The notes: generated by a model not told the origin, from the sequence alone. A stretch of DNA of 64,000 nucleotides from Pseudomonas palleroniana (GCF_003031675.1 NZ_PYWX01000034.1:62001-126000), one strand, 5' to 3'. Shown: positions 1 through 10,889, counted from the first letter of the stretch. Made by a program: numbers and translations.

Positions 1-357
1 GCGCTGTTGCTGGGCGCCAAGCAAGCCGTGGGCACCGACATCGACGTGCAAGCCCTGGAAGCCTCCCGCGATAACGCGGGGCGCAACCACATTGCCGAGG
101 ACAAATTCCCGCTCTACCTGCCGGAGCAATTGCCCCAGGTGCAGGCCGACGTGCTGGTGGCCAACATCCTCGCCGGACCGCTGGTTGCCCTGGCGCCGCA
201 ACTGTCGAGCCTGGTCAAGCCGGGCGGCCGCCTGGCGTTGTCGGGCATCCTGGCCGAGCAAGGCGAGGATGTCGCCGCCGCTTACGCCGAGGATTTCGAA
301 CTGGACCCGATCGCCAATCGTGATGGTTGGGTACGCATCAGCGGTCGTCGGCGCTAG
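1..357 (+). CDS. prmA: Ribosomal protein L11 methyltransferase, C-terminal part
   Basis: This is the end of a gene that begins before the window. The visible 118 residues are the C-terminal half of a class I SAM-dependent methyltransferase. They include an acidic strand end (GTDIDVQAL) that would bind SAM ribose, the catalytic-loop-like segment [11 protein letters not shown], and a final [10 protein letters not shown]. PrmA trimethylates ribosomal protein L11 in the cytoplasm. Its position just before a DUF3426 gene and dusB–fis matches the usual Pseudomonas order. The family assignment rests on the NILAGPL motif and the neighbours; the SAM-binding glycine loop lies outside the window. Confidence 0.93.
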   Translation, partial: ALLLGAKQAVGTDIDVQALEASRDNAGRNHIAEDKFPLYLPEQLPQVQADVLVANILAGPLVALAPQLSSLVKPGGRLALSGILAEQGEDVAAAYAEDFELDPIANRDGWVRISGRRR

Positions 358-387
358 AATGAGCGCTTGCCTGAATCGGATGGCCGC

Positions 388-1623
388 ATGACCGACAGTT
401 TCGTCACCCAGTGCCCGCATTGCCAAGCCCGCTTTCGCGTCAGCCACGCCCAGTTGAGCGTGGCCCGTGGCGTGGTGCGCTGCGGCTCGTGCCTGCAAGT
501 GTTCAACGCGGCTCGCCAGTTGCTGGAGCAACGCGCTCAAGCACCTGTAGCCGCACCTGCGCCGGAACCTGAACAACCGACCGCCGTCGAGGCAGCACCC
601 GCGACGCCACGCGCCATCAGCCAGAAGCAGTGGACCGCCGAAGTACTGGACCTGGATAACCTGGACCTGGACGAAGAACTGGCCAAGCTGGAACGCCGTG
701 AGATTCAGCATACTCAGCCATTGAACGCAGAGCGCCGCCAGGCGGGCGCTGACCGCCGGCAAAAAGACGCCCTCAGCGCCAGCCGCGACACCGCCAAGGC
801 GGAGGAAGAAAAATGGGCCGCCAGCCTGTTCAGCGAACCGCCGGAAGAACGCGCCCAAGCCAATGACGCCGAACCACCCTCTGCGACCCGGCAGCGCACC
901 GAACCGTCCATGTCGCATCCTATCGACGATCTGGATGATGAACCGCCGCTGAGTTCAGGCCCTGAGGATGAGGTTTTCGACCCGCCCGTGACGCCGGTCA
1001 TCGACGAAGTGGAAGAGCCCGCGCCCGAAGAATCACAGCCGCGCCGCAAACAGGCACGGCCACAAGCAAGCGTTCACGACGACGTCCTCCAGGACCTGGA
1101 AGACGATCCGCTGCACCTTTATTCACAAAAACGTCCGTCAGGCTGGGGCCGTCGACTGCTCTGGCTGCTGCTGGTAGTAATCGCCGCCGGCGGCCTCGCC
1201 GGCCAGTACATCGCCTACCAATTCGACGACCTGTCGCGCCAGGATGCCTACCGCCCCTGGTTCCAGCAGTTGTGCCCGAAATTGGGATGTACGGTGCCAT
1301 CACGGGTCGACATTGCTCATATCAAGAGCAGCAACCTGGTGGTGCGCAGCCACCCGGAATTCGCCGGAGCACTGGTGGTGGATGCGATCATCTATAACCG
1401 TGCAACGTTCTCCCAGCCGTTTCCGCTGCTGGAACTGCGTTTCGCGGACCTGAACGGCAACCTGATCGCCAGTCGTCGCTTCAAACCCGCCGAATACCTG
1501 AGCGGCGAGCTGGCCGGTGTGAGCGAAATGCCCTCGCAGACCCCCATCCACATCTCCCTGGACATCCTCGACCCAGGCAATAAAGCCGTGAATTACAGCC
1601 TGAGCTTTCACTCGCCCGAGTGA
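388..1623 (+). CDS. Zinc-ribbon DUF3426 single-pass membrane protein
   Basis: The protein has 411 aa. An N-terminal zinc ribbon of the MJ0042 type uses C9, C12, C32 and C35. A long, acidic, Pro- and Gln-rich, probably disordered region follows, then one transmembrane segment at about residues 257–279 (LLWLLLVVIAAGGLAG). The C-terminal DUF3426 domain of about 130 residues should lie in the periplasm. I chose ATG 388 (MTDSFVTQCPHC) over an in-frame TTG at 367 because the zinc ribbon starts right there. The function is unknown. The gene is constantly linked to prmA and dusB in pseudomonads, and the combination of a cytosolic zinc finger with a periplasmic domain suggests a regulatory or scaffold role. 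Confidence 0.88.
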   Translation: MTDSFVTQCPHCQARFRVSHAQLSVARGVVRCGSCLQVFNAARQLLEQRAQAPVAAPAPEPEQPTAVEAAPATPRAISQKQWTAEVLDLDNLDLDEELAKLERREIQHTQPLNAERRQAGADRRQKDALSASRDTAKAEEEKWAASLFSEPPEERAQANDAEPPSATRQRTEPSMSHPIDDLDDEPPLSSGPEDEVFDPPVTPVIDEVEEPAPEESQPRRKQARPQASVHDDVLQDLEDDPLHLYSQKRPSGWGRRLLWLLLVVIAAGGLAGQYIAYQFDDLSRQDAYRPWFQQLCPKLGCTVPSRVDIAHIKSSNLVVRSHPEFAGALVVDAIIYNRATFSQPFPLLELRFADLNGNLIASRRFKPAEYLSGELAGVSEMPSQTPIHISLDILDPGNKAVNYSLSFHSPE

Positions 1624-1808
1624 AGCGGTGCACAACCGAAGGTTTGGCGACGGATTATTGACTGCATCGCCGCCGACCAAACCGACGGCGATAAAGAAAT
1701 AGCTGCTCAGATTTTATCCAATTCAGCCTTTATCCAGTCATCGAGAGCGGGTATCATGCCAACCCTTTTTCGAACTCTAATGATCCGGCCCCACAACAGG
1801 GAAGTCCT

Positions 1809-2822
1809 ATGTCGGCGGTACGCATCGGCCCATACACATTGCAGAACGGCTTGATTCTCGCCCCAATGGCGGGCGTCACCGACCAGCCCTTTCGTCAGTT
1901 GTGCAAGCGTTTGGGCGCGGGTCTAGTAGTCTCGGAAATGGTCACCAGCGACATGAGCTTGTGGAATACCCGCAAATCGCGGATGCGCATGATCCACGAA
2001 GGTGATCCCGAGCCCCGCTCGGTTCAGATCGCCGGTGGTGATGCACAGATGCTGGCGGATGCGGCCCGGGCCAATGTGGAACTGGGTGCGCAGATCATCG
2101 ATATCAACATGGGCTGCCCGGCCAAGAAGGTCTGCAACAAGGCCGCCGGTTCCGCGCTGTTGAAAGATGAGCAGTTGGTTGCCGAGATCCTGCAGGCCGT
2201 TGTTGGCGCAGTGGATGTGCCGGTCACGTTAAAGATTCGCACCGGCTGGGACCGGGACAACAAGAACGGCCTGACGGTGGCGAAGATCGCCGAACAGGCA
2301 GGAATTACAGCGCTGGCAGTGCATGGTCGCACCCGCGCCGACCTTTACACCGGTGAAGCCGAGTACGACACCATTGCCGCGATCAAGCAGGCGGTGTCGA
2401 TGCCGGTCTTTGCCAACGGCGATATCGACTCAGCCGAGAAAGCCCGGCGCGTGCTGCACGCAACCGGTGCCGATGGCTTGTTGATTGGCCGGGCTGCCCA
2501 GGGGCGGCCGTGGATTTTCCGTGAGGTCGATCACTTTCTGCGTACCGGCGAAGTCTTGCCGGCACCGGAGCTGATCGAGGTGGAACGTATTCTGCTAGAG
2601 CATCTGGCCGCCCTGCACGCCTTCTATGGGGACGTGATGGGTGTACGCATTGCTCGCAAGCATGTCGGCTGGTATCTCGCAACCCTGCCGGGCGCCAGGG
2701 AGTTTCGCGCCCACTTCAATCGTTTGGATGATACGCAAGCACAGGTCACCACCGTTCGAGAGTACTTCAGCGAGCGCGAAAAGAGCCTGAGGACAGGGAA
2801 CGGAGAGGGGGTGGCCGCATGA
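1809..2822 (+). CDS. dusB: tRNA-dihydrouridine synthase B
   Basis: The protein has 337 aa, the usual length. This flavoenzyme reduces uridines to dihydrouridine in the D-loop of tRNA. The FMN-binding TIM barrel starts with [13 protein letters not shown]. The catalytic cysteine should be C103 in [12 protein letters not shown], and LKIRTGW and ANGDI are further family signatures. Its stop overlaps the start of fis by four bases (ATGA), the conserved dusB–fis operon of gammaproteobacteria, in which fis is translated from the dusB message. The 185-bp gap upstream should hold the operon promoter, but I see no clear consensus in it. Confidence 0.96.
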   Translation: MSAVRIGPYTLQNGLILAPMAGVTDQPFRQLCKRLGAGLVVSEMVTSDMSLWNTRKSRMRMIHEGDPEPRSVQIAGGDAQMLADAARANVELGAQIIDINMGCPAKKVCNKAAGSALLKDEQLVAEILQAVVGAVDVPVTLKIRTGWDRDNKNGLTVAKIAEQAGITALAVHGRTRADLYTGEAEYDTIAAIKQAVSMPVFANGDIDSAEKARRVLHATGADGLLIGRAAQGRPWIFREVDHFLRTGEVLPAPELIEVERILLEHLAALHAFYGDVMGVRIARKHVGWYLATLPGAREFRAHFNRLDDTQAQVTTVREYFSEREKSLRTGNGEGVAA

Positions 2823-3139
2823 CGATGATGACCGAGACTTTAGTGAGTGGAACAACACCCGTGAGCGACAACGTCAATTTGAAACAGCACCTCAACACAC
2901 CGAGCGAAGAAGGCCAGACCCTTCGCGGGAGTGTCGAGAAGGCGCTGCACAATTATTTCGCCCACCTTGAGGGCGCTTCCGTCACGGACGTGTACAACCT
3001 GGTCCTCTCGGAAGTCGAGGCGCCCTTGCTCGAAAGCGTGATGAACTACGTCAAGGGCAACCAGACCAAAGCCAGTGAGCTGCTGGGCCTCAACCGGGGC
3101 ACCTTGCGCAAAAAGCTCAAGCAGTACGATTTGCTGTAA
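2819..3139 (+). CDS. fis: Nucleoid-associated DNA-bending protein Fis
   Basis: The protein has 106 aa. Fis is a homodimeric nucleoid protein that bends DNA and activates stable RNA promoters. The C-terminal helix-turn-helix is clear ([20 protein letters not shown]), and the preceding core ([18 protein letters not shown]) is the dimerisation helix pair. The N-terminal 25 residues are longer than in E. coli Fis, as in other pseudomonads. It overlaps dusB by four bases, so translation is probably coupled. A rho-independent terminator follows within 20 bp. Confidence 0.96.
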   Translation: MTMMTETLVSGTTPVSDNVNLKQHLNTPSEEGQTLRGSVEKALHNYFAHLEGASVTDVYNLVLSEVEAPLLESVMNYVKGNQTKASELLGLNRGTLRKKLKQYDLL

Positions 3140-3154
3140 GCATTCAATCAACCC

Positions 3155-3190
3155 AGAAAGGCGCCCGCGTAAAAACGGTCGCCTTTTTTG
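3155..3190 (+). terminator. Rho-independent terminator after dusB–fis
   Basis: A perfect 7-bp stem (aaaggcg 3157–3163 with cgccttt 3180–3186) leads directly into a run of T residues. It lies between fis and purH and also within the leader of purH, so it could work as a partial terminator for the dusB–fis message. Confidence 0.75.
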
Positions 3191-3220
3191 CTGACTCCTT
3201 TGCTTTTGATGGAAATTGAA

Positions 3221-4828
3221 ATGACCGACCAGACTACCCGCCTTCCGATCCGCCGCGCCTTGATCAGTGTTTCTGACAAGACCGGGATCCTCGAATTTGC
3301 CCGGGAGCTGGAAGCTCTGGGTGTCGAAATCCTCTCCACGGGCGGGACCTTCAAACTGCTGCAGGACAACGGCGTGGCCGCAGTAGAAGTCGCGGACTAC
3401 ACCGGTTTCGCGGAAATGATGGACGGTCGGGTCAAGACCCTGCATCCGAAAATCCATGGCGGCATCCTCGGCCGTCGCGGTATCGATGACGCCATCATGA
3501 GCGAGCACGGCATCAAGCCGATCGACCTGGTTGCCGTCAACCTGTACCCATTCGAAGCCACCATCAACAAGCCAGGCTGCGACCTGCCGACCGCCATCGA
3601 AAACATCGATATCGGCGGCCCGACCATGGTGCGCTCGGCGGCCAAGAACCACAAAGACGTGGCCATCGTGGTCAACGCCGGCGACTACGGCCAAGTGCTG
3701 GAAAGCCTGAAAGCCGGTGGCCTGACCTACGCCCAGCGCTTTGACCTGATGCTCAAGGCGTTCGAACACACCGCCGCCTACGACGGCATGATCGCCAACT
3801 ACATGGGCACCGTGAACCAGGCCGCGCAAACCCTGAGCACAGAAGGCCGCAGCCAGTTCCCGCGGACCTTCAACAGCCAGTTCATCAAGGCCCAGGAAAT
3901 GCGCTACGGCGAGAACCCGCACCAGAGCGCGGCGTTCTACGTGGAAGCCAAGCCGGCCGAAGTGGGCATCGCCACCGCGACCCAACTGCAAGGCAAAGAG
4001 CTTTCCTACAACAACGTGGCCGATACCGACGCCGCGCTGGAATGCGTGAAGAGCTTCGTCAAGCCGGCCTGTGTGATCGTCAAACACGCCAACCCATGCG
4101 GCGTGGCCGTGAGCCCGGACGCAGAAGGCGGGATTCGCCAGGCGTATGAACTGGCCTACGCCACCGATACCGAATCGGCCTTCGGCGGCATCATCGCCTT
4201 CAACCGCGAACTGGATGCCGAAACCGCCAAGGCGATCGTTGATCGTCAGTTCGTCGAAGTGATCATCGCGCCAAGCGTGAGCGAAGAGGCACGTGCAATC
4301 GTTGCCGCCAAAGCCAACGTACGCCTGCTGGCCTGCGGCGAATGGTCGGCCGAACGAGCCGCTGCCTGGGACTACAAGCGCGTCAACGGCGGCTTGCTGG
4401 TACAGAGCCGCGACATCGGCATGATCAGCAGCGCCGACCTGAAAGTGGTGACCCAGCGCGCCCCGACCGAACACGAGATCAACGACCTGATCTTCGCCTG
4501 GAAAGTGGCCAAGTACGTCAAGTCCAACGCCATCGTCTACGCCAAGAACCGCCAGACCATCGGTGTCGGCGCTGGCCAGATGAGCCGTGTGAACTCGGCG
4601 CGTATCGCCGCGATCAAGGCCGAACATGCCGGCCTGCAGGTTGCCGGTTCGGTGATGGCCTCCGACGCATTCTTCCCGTTCCGTGACGGTTTGGACAACG
4701 CCGCGAAAGCCGGTGTAACCGCCGTGATCCAACCGGGCGGCTCGATGCGCGATGCCGAAGTGATTGCCGCGGCCGATGAAGCCGGCATTGCCATGGTCTT
4801 CACCGGCATGCGCCACTTCCGTCACTGA
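3221..4828 (+). CDS. purH: Bifunctional AICAR transformylase / IMP cyclohydrolase
   Basis: The protein has 535 aa, full length. It carries out the last two steps of de novo IMP synthesis. The N-terminal MGS-like cyclohydrolase domain (about 1–150) shows ISVSDKTGI and [10 protein letters not shown]. The C-terminal transformylase domain has the conserved K288–H289 pair in [10 protein letters not shown] and FRDGLD near the end. I chose ATG 3221 ([20 protein letters not shown]); upstream in-frame starts at 3188 and 3209 would add residues that the family lacks. purD follows after a palindromic repeat, as in other pseudomonads. Confidence 0.97.
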   Translation: MTDQTTRLPIRRALISVSDKTGILEFARELEALGVEILSTGGTFKLLQDNGVAAVEVADYTGFAEMMDGRVKTLHPKIHGGILGRRGIDDAIMSEHGIKPIDLVAVNLYPFEATINKPGCDLPTAIENIDIGGPTMVRSAAKNHKDVAIVVNAGDYGQVLESLKAGGLTYAQRFDLMLKAFEHTAAYDGMIANYMGTVNQAAQTLSTEGRSQFPRTFNSQFIKAQEMRYGENPHQSAAFYVEAKPAEVGIATATQLQGKELSYNNVADTDAALECVKSFVKPACVIVKHANPCGVAVSPDAEGGIRQAYELAYATDTESAFGGIIAFNRELDAETAKAIVDRQFVEVIIAPSVSEEARAIVAAKANVRLLACGEWSAERAAAWDYKRVNGGLLVQSRDIGMISSADLKVVTQRAPTEHEINDLIFAWKVAKYVKSNAIVYAKNRQTIGVGAGQMSRVNSARIAAIKAEHAGLQVAGSVMASDAFFPFRDGLDNAAKAGVTAVIQPGGSMRDAEVIAAADEAGIAMVFTGMRHFRH

Positions 4829-4830
4829 TC

Positions 4831-4936
4831 GATCGTTCCCACGCTCCGCGTGGGAACGCAGCCTGGGACGCTTCGCGTCCCAAAGCGTGACGCTTCGCGT
4901 CACAAGAGGCATTCCCACGCAGAGCGTGGGAACGAT
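4831..4936. repeat. Palindromic intergenic repeat, GATCGTTCCCACGC family, copy 1
   Basis: The ends are long inverted repeats (gatcgttcccacgctccg and the reversed gcgtgggaacgat). Two smaller hairpins sit between them (gggacgcttcgcgtccc and gtgacgcttcgcgtcac). The same architecture recurs at 30993, 34532 and 37911. This copy separates purH from purD. It looks like a multi-hairpin REP-type element that would fold strongly in RNA. Confidence 0.85.
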
Positions 4937-4957
4937 GACCCAAACGAGGTTTTTGAA

Positions 4958-6250
4958 ATGAATGTTTTGATCATTGGCAGCGGTGGCCGTGAACACGCCC
5001 TGGCTTGGAAAGTTGCCCAGGACCCACGCGTTCAGAAAGTCTTCGTGGCCCCCGGCAACGCCGGCACCGCGATTGAAGCCAAGTGCGAAAACGTCGCCAT
5101 CGACGTGCTGGCCCTTGAGCAACTGGCCGACTTCGCCGAAAAGAACGTCGCCCTGACCATCGTCGGCCCGGAAGTCCCGCTGGTTGCAGGCGTCGTGGAT
5201 CTGTTCCGCAGCCGTGGCCTGGACTGCTTCGGCCCAACCGCCGGCGCGGCCCAACTGGAAGGCTCCAAGGCGTTCACCAAGGATTTTCTGGCTCGCCACA
5301 AGATCCCGACCGCCGACTACCAGAACTTCACCGAGATCGAGCCGGCCCTGGCTTACCTGCGTGAAAAAGGTGCACCGATCGTGATCAAGGCCGATGGCCT
5401 GGCCGCCGGCAAAGGCGTGATCGTTGCCATGACCCTGCAGGAAGCCGAAGACGCCGTGCGCGACATGCTCGCCGGCAACGCCTTCGGTGAGGCCGGCTCG
5501 CGCGTCGTCATCGAAGAATTCCTCGATGGCGAAGAAGCCAGCTTCATTGTGATGGTCGACGGCAAGAACGTATTGCCAATGGCCACCAGCCAGGACCACA
5601 AACGCGTCGGCGACGGCGACACTGGCCCGAACACCGGCGGCATGGGTGCGTACTCCCCTGCCCCAGTGGTCACCAGCGAGGTGCACCAGCGTGTCATGGA
5701 CCAGGTGATCTGGCCGACCGTGCGCGGCATGGCCGACGAAGGCAACGTGTACACCGGTTTCCTGTACGCCGGCCTGATGATCGACAAAGCCGGCAACCCG
5801 AAAGTCATCGAGTTCAACTGCCGTTTCGGCGATCCGGAAACCCAGCCGGTGATGTTGCGCCTGCAATCGAGCCTGGTGCTGCTGGTGGAAGCCGCCCTGG
5901 CCCAGGCGCTGGACAAGGTTGAAGCGCAGTGGGACCCTCGCCCGAGCGTCGGCATTGTGCTGGCGGCCGGTGGCTATCCTGCCGACTACGCCAAGGGCGA
6001 TGTGATTGAAGGCCTGGACGCGGCAGCTGCGCTGGAAGGCAAGGTGTTCCACGCGGGCACCGCGCTCAAGGATGGCAAAGTCGTGACCGCAGGTGGCCGC
6101 GTGCTGTGCGCCACGGCAATGGGCGCCAGTGTCGACGCGGCGCAACAACAGGCATACAAGCTGGCGGCGAAAATCGACTGGAAAGGCTGTTTCTACCGTA
6201 CGGACATCGGCTATCGCGCCATTGCCCGTGAACGTGGCCAGAACAGCTGA
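4958..6250 (+). CDS. purD: Phosphoribosylamine–glycine ligase
   Basis: The protein has 430 aa and catalyses the ATP-dependent joining of glycine to phosphoribosylamine, the second step of purine synthesis. It starts with [18 protein letters not shown], the GARS N-domain signature. The ATP-grasp part contains [21 protein letters not shown] and GDPETQP. ATG 4958 is preceded by a GAGG ribosome-binding site at 4946–4949; the frame stays open further upstream through the repeat, but that part is not coding. It is encoded downstream of purH and upstream of retS, the PA4854–PA4856 order. Confidence 0.97.
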   Translation: MNVLIIGSGGREHALAWKVAQDPRVQKVFVAPGNAGTAIEAKCENVAIDVLALEQLADFAEKNVALTIVGPEVPLVAGVVDLFRSRGLDCFGPTAGAAQLEGSKAFTKDFLARHKIPTADYQNFTEIEPALAYLREKGAPIVIKADGLAAGKGVIVAMTLQEAEDAVRDMLAGNAFGEAGSRVVIEEFLDGEEASFIVMVDGKNVLPMATSQDHKRVGDGDTGPNTGGMGAYSPAPVVTSEVHQRVMDQVIWPTVRGMADEGNVYTGFLYAGLMIDKAGNPKVIEFNCRFGDPETQPVMLRLQSSLVLLVEAALAQALDKVEAQWDPRPSVGIVLAAGGYPADYAKGDVIEGLDAAAALEGKVFHAGTALKDGKVVTAGGRVLCATAMGASVDAAQQQAYKLAAKIDWKGCFYRTDIGYRAIARERGQNS

Positions 6251-6283
6251 GCCGCTACTCTCCAGTAGCTATCCGTTCGGTTA

Positions 6284-6305
6284 GGTAAGGGCCTTCGGCC
6301 CTTGC
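6284..6305 (+). terminator. Hairpin after purD
   Basis: A perfect 7-bp stem, aagggcc (6287–6293) and ggccctt (6297–6303), closes on a TTC loop; read as cTTCGg it is a stable tetraloop. There is no strong T-run after it, so it may be a weak or rho-assisted terminator, or an mRNA 3' stabiliser. Confidence 0.5.
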
Positions 6306-6374
6306 CCTACACATGTCGCCCCGCGCATAGTTAACCCATGCATCACGTGCATCAACCTACGAAGGGATTTCGCC

Positions 6375-9146
6375 GTGCGCTGGCTCAGGATCGCCATAGG
6401 TTTCACCGTCAGCCTGCTGACACTGCTCTGCTTGTTCCCGGCCCAGGCCGCGGCGCAAGGCAGTGGTTGGGCGGTATTACTTGATGAACAGGCCGACCTG
6501 CAACTGAGCGACATCCGCTCCTCACGCTACACCAATCAATTCAGCCCCATCGAACTGGACCGGATTACCGCTGCGCAACCGGACGGCGCGTTGTGGGTGC
6601 GCTTCAGGCTGCAACCCGGCAAGCACGAGCAAGTGCTGCGGGTGTTTGCCCCGGACTTGTCCCATCTGAGCCTGTATGTGCTGGACGGCGACACTCTGGT
6701 GGAACAACAGACCACCGGCACCCGTCAACCCCAGGTTGAAAGGCCACTACCCAGCAGCGATTTCATGCTGCCGATGCCCCAGAGCCCCAAACCGCTCGAC
6801 GTCTACCTGCGCCTGGTGTCGGAGCATGAGCTGCGCCCCTATATCACCCTGGAGCCGGCCGTACTGGCGGCGGCCGACCAGCACCAGACGCTGATCTACG
6901 GGCTGCTGTTCGGCGTCCTCTTGATGCTGATCCTGCACAACCTCACGCGCTTCGCCTACCACCGCTCGCGGAGCAGCCTCTGGCTGGCCGCCTGCGAGTT
7001 CCTGTTGATGCTCAGCCTGCTGCTGTTGCTCAACCTGATCGGGCCCTGGCTGCCGAACTGGCAAGCCATCCAGACGCCCGGCGCCTACCTCGCGCTATTG
7101 CTGACCGCCCCCTGCGGGCTGATGTTTGCCTACCGCTTCTTCATGCCGCTGGGCCCACATCCGCTGAACAAATTGTTGATGGCGGACATCCTGTTCATCG
7201 TGCTGTGCGGCCTGCTGCTGTTGTTCGTCAACACCTTGCCGCTGAACATCATTACCTATGCCCTGGTCGCCCTGGCCGGGTTGAGCATGCTGTTTATCTC
7301 GGCCTACCACTGGCAGAAAGGCTATCGCCCGGCACGCTTGTTCGTGGCGGCCATGGTGGTGTTCAACCTCGGCACGCTGATCATCCTGCCGGCCCTGCTC
7401 GGCCTGACACTGGTAGCACCGCAGGGTTTGATCGTCACCCTGCTGAGCTTTATCTGCCTCAGTGGCCTGCTGATGAGCCTGGCCCTGGGCGAGCGCCAGC
7501 GTGCAATTGTTGAAACCCGTTTCAGCCTCAGCCGCGACCTGGCCGCCAGCAACGCCGAGATCGCGGCCAAGGCCGAGTTCCTGGCGAAGATCAGCCACGA
7601 AATCCGCACCCCCATGAACGGTGTGCTGGGCATGACCGAATTGCTGCTGGGAACGCCGTTGTCGGTCAAACAGCGGGACTACGTGCAGACCATCCACAGC
7701 GCAGGGAATGAGCTGCTCACGCTGATCAACGAGATCCTCGATATCTCCAAGCTGGAGTCCGGGCAGATCGAGCTCGATGATGTGCAGTTCGACCTCAACG
7801 CACTGATTGAAGATTGCTTGAGTATCTTCCGCGCCAAGGCCGAGCAGCAAAATGTCGAACTGATCAGTTTTATCCAGCCCCAGGTGCCTCGTGTGATCAG
7901 TGGCGACCCGACACGTCTGCGCCAGGCAGTGTTGAGCCTGCTGGAAAACGCCCTGCAGAAAACCGACGAAGGCGAAGTGCTGATCGTCGTCGCCCTGGAC
8001 GAGCGCAGCCCCAAGCCGCGCCTGCGCATTGCCGTGCAAGACAGCGGCGTCCCCATGGACGCCATCGAGCGCGATGCCCTGCTGCACAGCGAACTGCACA
8101 GCAAGAACTTCCTCTCGGCCACCCGTTTGAGTGGCCATCTGGGCCTGGTCATCGCCCGCCAACTGATCCTGCTGATGAACGGCGAGTTCGGCATCAAGAG
8201 CAGCAGCCATCAGGGCAGCACCCTGTGGTTGACCCTGCCGCTGGACCCGGAACGTCTCGAACACCCGACCTCCGACCTCGATGGCCCGCTCAAGGGCGCA
8301 CGGGTGCTGGTAGTGGACGACAACGACACCTGTCGCAAAGTGCTGGTGCAGCAATGCTCGGCCTGGGGCCTGAACGTGAGTGCCGCGCCCTCCGGCAAAG
8401 AGGCCCTGGCCTTGTTGCGCACCAAGGCACATCTGCGCGATTACTTCGATGTGGTGCTGCTGGACCAGAACATGCCGGGCATGACCGGCATGCAGCTGGC
8501 GGCAAAGATCAAGGAAGACCCGAGCCTGAACCACGACATCCTGCTGATCATGCTCACCGGCATCAGCAATGCGCCGAGCAAGATCATCGCGCGCAATTGC
8601 GGGATCAAGCGCATTCTCGCCAAGCCAGTGGCCGGGTATACGCTCAAGACCACCCTGGCCGACGAGCTGACGCAGCGCAGCAAAGGCAACGTGCCGCCAC
8701 GCCCCGTCCTCAGTGCCCCGGCAGCCATCACCGTACCTGCCGATTTCCGCATCCTGGTGGCTGAAGACAACAGCATCTCCACCAAGGTGATCCGTGGCAT
8801 GCTCGGCAAGCTCAACCTCAACCCGGACACCGCCAGCAACGGCGAAGAAGCGCTGGAGGCCATGAAAGCCCAGCGTTACGACCTGGTCCTGATGGACTGT
8901 GAGATGCCGATCCTCGATGGCTTCTCGGCGACCCAGCAACTGCGTGCCTGGGAAGTCAGCCACCAGCGCATCCGTACGCCGGTCGTGGCGCTGACGGCGC
9001 ACATTCTGTCGGAACACAAAGAACGCGCACGCCTGGCCGGGATGGATGGGCATATGGCCAAGCCGGTGGAGTTGTCGCAGTTGCGTGAGTTGGTGGAATA
9101 CTGGGTGGCGCAGCGTCAACAGCGCCCGGAACACGCCCCCTCCTGA
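6375..9146 (+). CDS. retS: Hybrid sensor histidine kinase RetS
   Basis: The protein has 923 aa. RetS sits in the inner membrane and represses the GacS/GacA–Rsm pathway by interacting with GacS. A signal peptide (about 1–25) leads to a periplasmic 7TMR-DISMED2 sensor. Seven membrane helices follow at about residues 175–375, then a HisKA domain with H408 in [12 protein letters not shown]. The ATPase domain is poorly conserved; I cannot find a clear G1 or G2 box, in line with RetS acting through GacS rather than as a normal kinase. Two receiver domains carry D697 (LLDQNMPG) and D841 (LMDCEMP). GTG 6375 is the start, preceded by aaggga. The position after purD matches PA4856. Confidence 0.93.
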   Translation: MRWLRIAIGFTVSLLTLLCLFPAQAAAQGSGWAVLLDEQADLQLSDIRSSRYTNQFSPIELDRITAAQPDGALWVRFRLQPGKHEQVLRVFAPDLSHLSLYVLDGDTLVEQQTTGTRQPQVERPLPSSDFMLPMPQSPKPLDVYLRLVSEHELRPYITLEPAVLAAADQHQTLIYGLLFGVLLMLILHNLTRFAYHRSRSSLWLAACEFLLMLSLLLLLNLIGPWLPNWQAIQTPGAYLALLLTAPCGLMFAYRFFMPLGPHPLNKLLMADILFIVLCGLLLLFVNTLPLNIITYALVALAGLSMLFISAYHWQKGYRPARLFVAAMVVFNLGTLIILPALLGLTLVAPQGLIVTLLSFICLSGLLMSLALGERQRAIVETRFSLSRDLAASNAEIAAKAEFLAKISHEIRTPMNGVLGMTELLLGTPLSVKQRDYVQTIHSAGNELLTLINEILDISKLESGQIELDDVQFDLNALIEDCLSIFRAKAEQQNVELISFIQPQVPRVISGDPTRLRQAVLSLLENALQKTDEGEVLIVVALDERSPKPRLRIAVQDSGVPMDAIERDALLHSELHSKNFLSATRLSGHLGLVIARQLILLMNGEFGIKSSSHQGSTLWLTLPLDPERLEHPTSDLDGPLKGARVLVVDDNDTCRKVLVQQCSAWGLNVSAAPSGKEALALLRTKAHLRDYFDVVLLDQNMPGMTGMQLAAKIKEDPSLNHDILLIMLTGISNAPSKIIARNCGIKRILAKPVAGYTLKTTLADELTQRSKGNVPPRPVLSAPAAITVPADFRILVAEDNSISTKVIRGMLGKLNLNPDTASNGEEALEAMKAQRYDLVLMDCEMPILDGFSATQQLRAWEVSHQRIRTPVVALTAHILSEHKERARLAGMDGHMAKPVELSQLRELVEYWVAQRQQRPEHAPS

Positions 9147-9150
9147 GAAA

Positions 9151-9287
9151 TTTGTAGTGAGCGGGCTTGCCCCGCGCTGGGTGGCGAAGCCGCCCCAATA
9201 ACAACGCCGCAGTGTTTCAGAAAGACCGAGGTGTCTGGTTTTAGGGCGGCTTCGCCACCCAGCGCGGGCAAGCCCGCTCACTACAAA
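9151..9287. repeat. REP-type inverted repeat pair (GTAGTGAGCGGGCTTGCC family), copy 1
   Basis: The outer arms tttgtagtgagcgggcttgc and their reverse complement at 9268–9287 flank inner arms ggtggcgaagccgcc and ggcggcttcgccacc. The roughly 60-bp centre is similar, in inverted orientation, to the element at 23230–23362. It fills most of the retS–marC gap. Confidence 0.85.
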
Positions 9288-9355
9288 GCCCCTTGCAGAT
9301 TTGGTGTGTGTCGCCTGATAGACTCCACACACTTTCTCCACCACGAGCCACTCAC

Positions 9356-9952
9356 ATGCTCCACGTGTTATTCAGCGTCTACCTGAAAATGCTGGTGCTC
9401 TACAGCCCGTTCTTCGTGCTGTCCTGTTTTATCAGTCTTACCCGGGGTTATTCCAGCAAGGAGCGTCGGCGCCTGGCGTGGAAAGTGGCGCTGGCCACAC
9501 TGGTGTCGAGCGTGCTGCTCTACCTGTTCGGCCGCGTGATTTTCAGTGTCTTCGGCATCACGGTGGATGCCTTCCGCATCGGCGCCGGTAGCGTACTGTT
9601 CATTTCCGCCCTGGGCATGGCCCAGGGCAAGTCGGCGGTACAGGCCGACAATGTGCAGCAGGACGTGACCATCGTACCGCTGACCATCCCCCTCACGGTC
9701 GGCCCCGGTACGATCGGCGCCCTGCTGGTGATGGGCGTGAGCCAGCCGCATTGGGATGACAAGATCATGGCCATCCTCAGCATCGCCCTGGCCAGCCTCA
9801 CGGTCGGTGTGGTGCTGTATTTGTCCAACCGCATCGAACGCATTCTTGGCGACCAGGGCTTGCAGATTGTCAGCCGGCTGATGGGGCTGTTCGTCTGCGC
9901 GCTGGCCGCGCAGATCATCTTTACCGGCGTGCGCGGTTACCTGGTGCCCTAG
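9356..9952 (+). CDS. MarC family integral membrane protein
   Basis: The protein has 198 aa with about six hydrophobic segments, for example LVSSVLLYLFGRVIFSVFGI and the last at LMGLFVCALAAQIIFTGV. The conserved VPLTIPLTVGPGTIGALLV segment is the hallmark of the MarC (UPF0056) family, whose transport role is undefined despite its name. ATG 9356 follows a REP element; a longer open frame upstream is not coding. A homologue follows retS in P. aeruginosa. Its TAG stop overlaps the stop of the convergent gene within one CTAG. Confidence 0.88.
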   Translation: MLHVLFSVYLKMLVLYSPFFVLSCFISLTRGYSSKERRRLAWKVALATLVSSVLLYLFGRVIFSVFGITVDAFRIGAGSVLFISALGMAQGKSAVQADNVQQDVTIVPLTIPLTVGPGTIGALLVMGVSQPHWDDKIMAILSIALASLTVGVVLYLSNRIERILGDQGLQIVSRLMGLFVCALAAQIIFTGVRGYLVP

Positions 9953-10728
9953 ATGCGGTACTTGGCGATCGCCAGTTGCACCTTGTCTCCCGCACTCTCG
10001 CGCATCAGCTGAAGGGTCTTTTCGTTGACCACCGTGGTGTTCAGCACCAGGCAGGTCTGCCCGCTGAAAGCCTCGAACGAGGAGCTGTCCCACTCCAGGA
10101 AGGGCAAGCCCACCTGTTTATCCACGCCACGGGTGCTGTAGGTCACCAGCACCATCATCAATCCACCCTCTGTTTGCGCACAGGACGCCAGGCCAAAATC
10201 ACCGCCCTGATGCACGGAGCTATTGCGTTTGAACAACTCGAACGACGCCGGCGTCTGCTTCAACGCCTCCAATGCATCGGCCGCCAGTTTCGGCAGCGCA
10301 GTGAGCAGCGGCCCGGACAAGGCACTCGACGCCAGCATGCCGGCGATGAGGTTCAGCGCCGCCAATTGCACGGTCAGGCCCTTGCCCATGCGTGAGACCC
10401 GCTCGAAGCTGCTGCGCACCGGCAACCACCCCAGGCTGACCATCACCTTGATGAATTCGTCGTACCAATCCTCGGTTCCACGGTGCACTTTCAGCACATC
10501 GCTGACGTAGCTGCTGGCCAGCAAATAGCTTTTACGCACGTACTCCCTGTTCAGGCCGGACAAGCCTTCGGCAAACGAGATGACGCCATTGTTGACCACG
10601 GCTGCATTGAAGTCGTCCTCGGCGTCCTGCGGTAAAGCCGCCTGCCTGGCTGATGCTCCCGGCAGTTTGTAGGCAGCAATCAACTTGCGCCGTTTTGTAC
10701 TGCTGATCCCTCTGTGATGTCGCTCCAT
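9949..10728 (-). CDS. Conserved hypothetical protein, 259 aa
   Basis: I do not recognise this protein. It starts with a basic segment (MERHHRGISSTKRRKLIAAY). A helical region with GLSGLNREYVRKSYLLASSY follows, then a long hydrophobic or amphipathic stretch at about residues 125–165 (LAALNLIAGMLASSALSGPL). The C-terminal half looks beta-rich (FGLASCAQTEGGLMMVLVTY). There is no signal peptide. A helical hydrophobic core plus a beta-rich tail could suit a pore-forming or membrane-inserting protein, but that is a guess. ATG 10728 is chosen; the open frame upstream to 10851 has no clear ribosome-binding site. Confidence 0.7.
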   Translation of the reverse strand: MERHHRGISSTKRRKLIAAYKLPGASARQAALPQDAEDDFNAAVVNNGVISFAEGLSGLNREYVRKSYLLASSYVSDVLKVHRGTEDWYDEFIKVMVSLGWLPVRSSFERVSRMGKGLTVQLAALNLIAGMLASSALSGPLLTALPKLAADALEALKQTPASFELFKRNSSVHQGGDFGLASCAQTEGGLMMVLVTYSTRGVDKQVGLPFLEWDSSSFEAFSGQTCLVLNTTVVNEKTLQLMRESAGDKVQLAIAKYRI

Positions 10729-10889
10729 TTTGATTCTCCACAAGCACCCCAACTCGGGGCTTATGTCCACCCTAGTCCACGGGCTGATAGGCTTTCCAGA
10801 CGCTATAAATCCCTTGGCCCAACCCGGCGAAGCGCGCTGCCCAGCAATCACGCCGCGTGACGGGCAGGCTTACGGATTTCGTCGCAGAA

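Noticed and set aside
1640..1683. Terminator after the DUF3426 gene (ggtttgg…ccaaacc)
   Set aside because: The arms pair, but the loop is about 29 bases long and there is no T-run.
2840..6148. A 1102-codon open frame on the minus strand opposite fis–purH–purD
   Set aside because: It is antisense to three certain genes, has the His/Gly/Val-rich composition of a reversed high-GC frame, and shows no domain or ribosome-binding site.
7095..9344. A 749-codon minus-strand open frame opposite retS
   Set aside because: It shows Gln/His-rich shadow composition and passes through a REP element. retS on the other strand is unambiguous.
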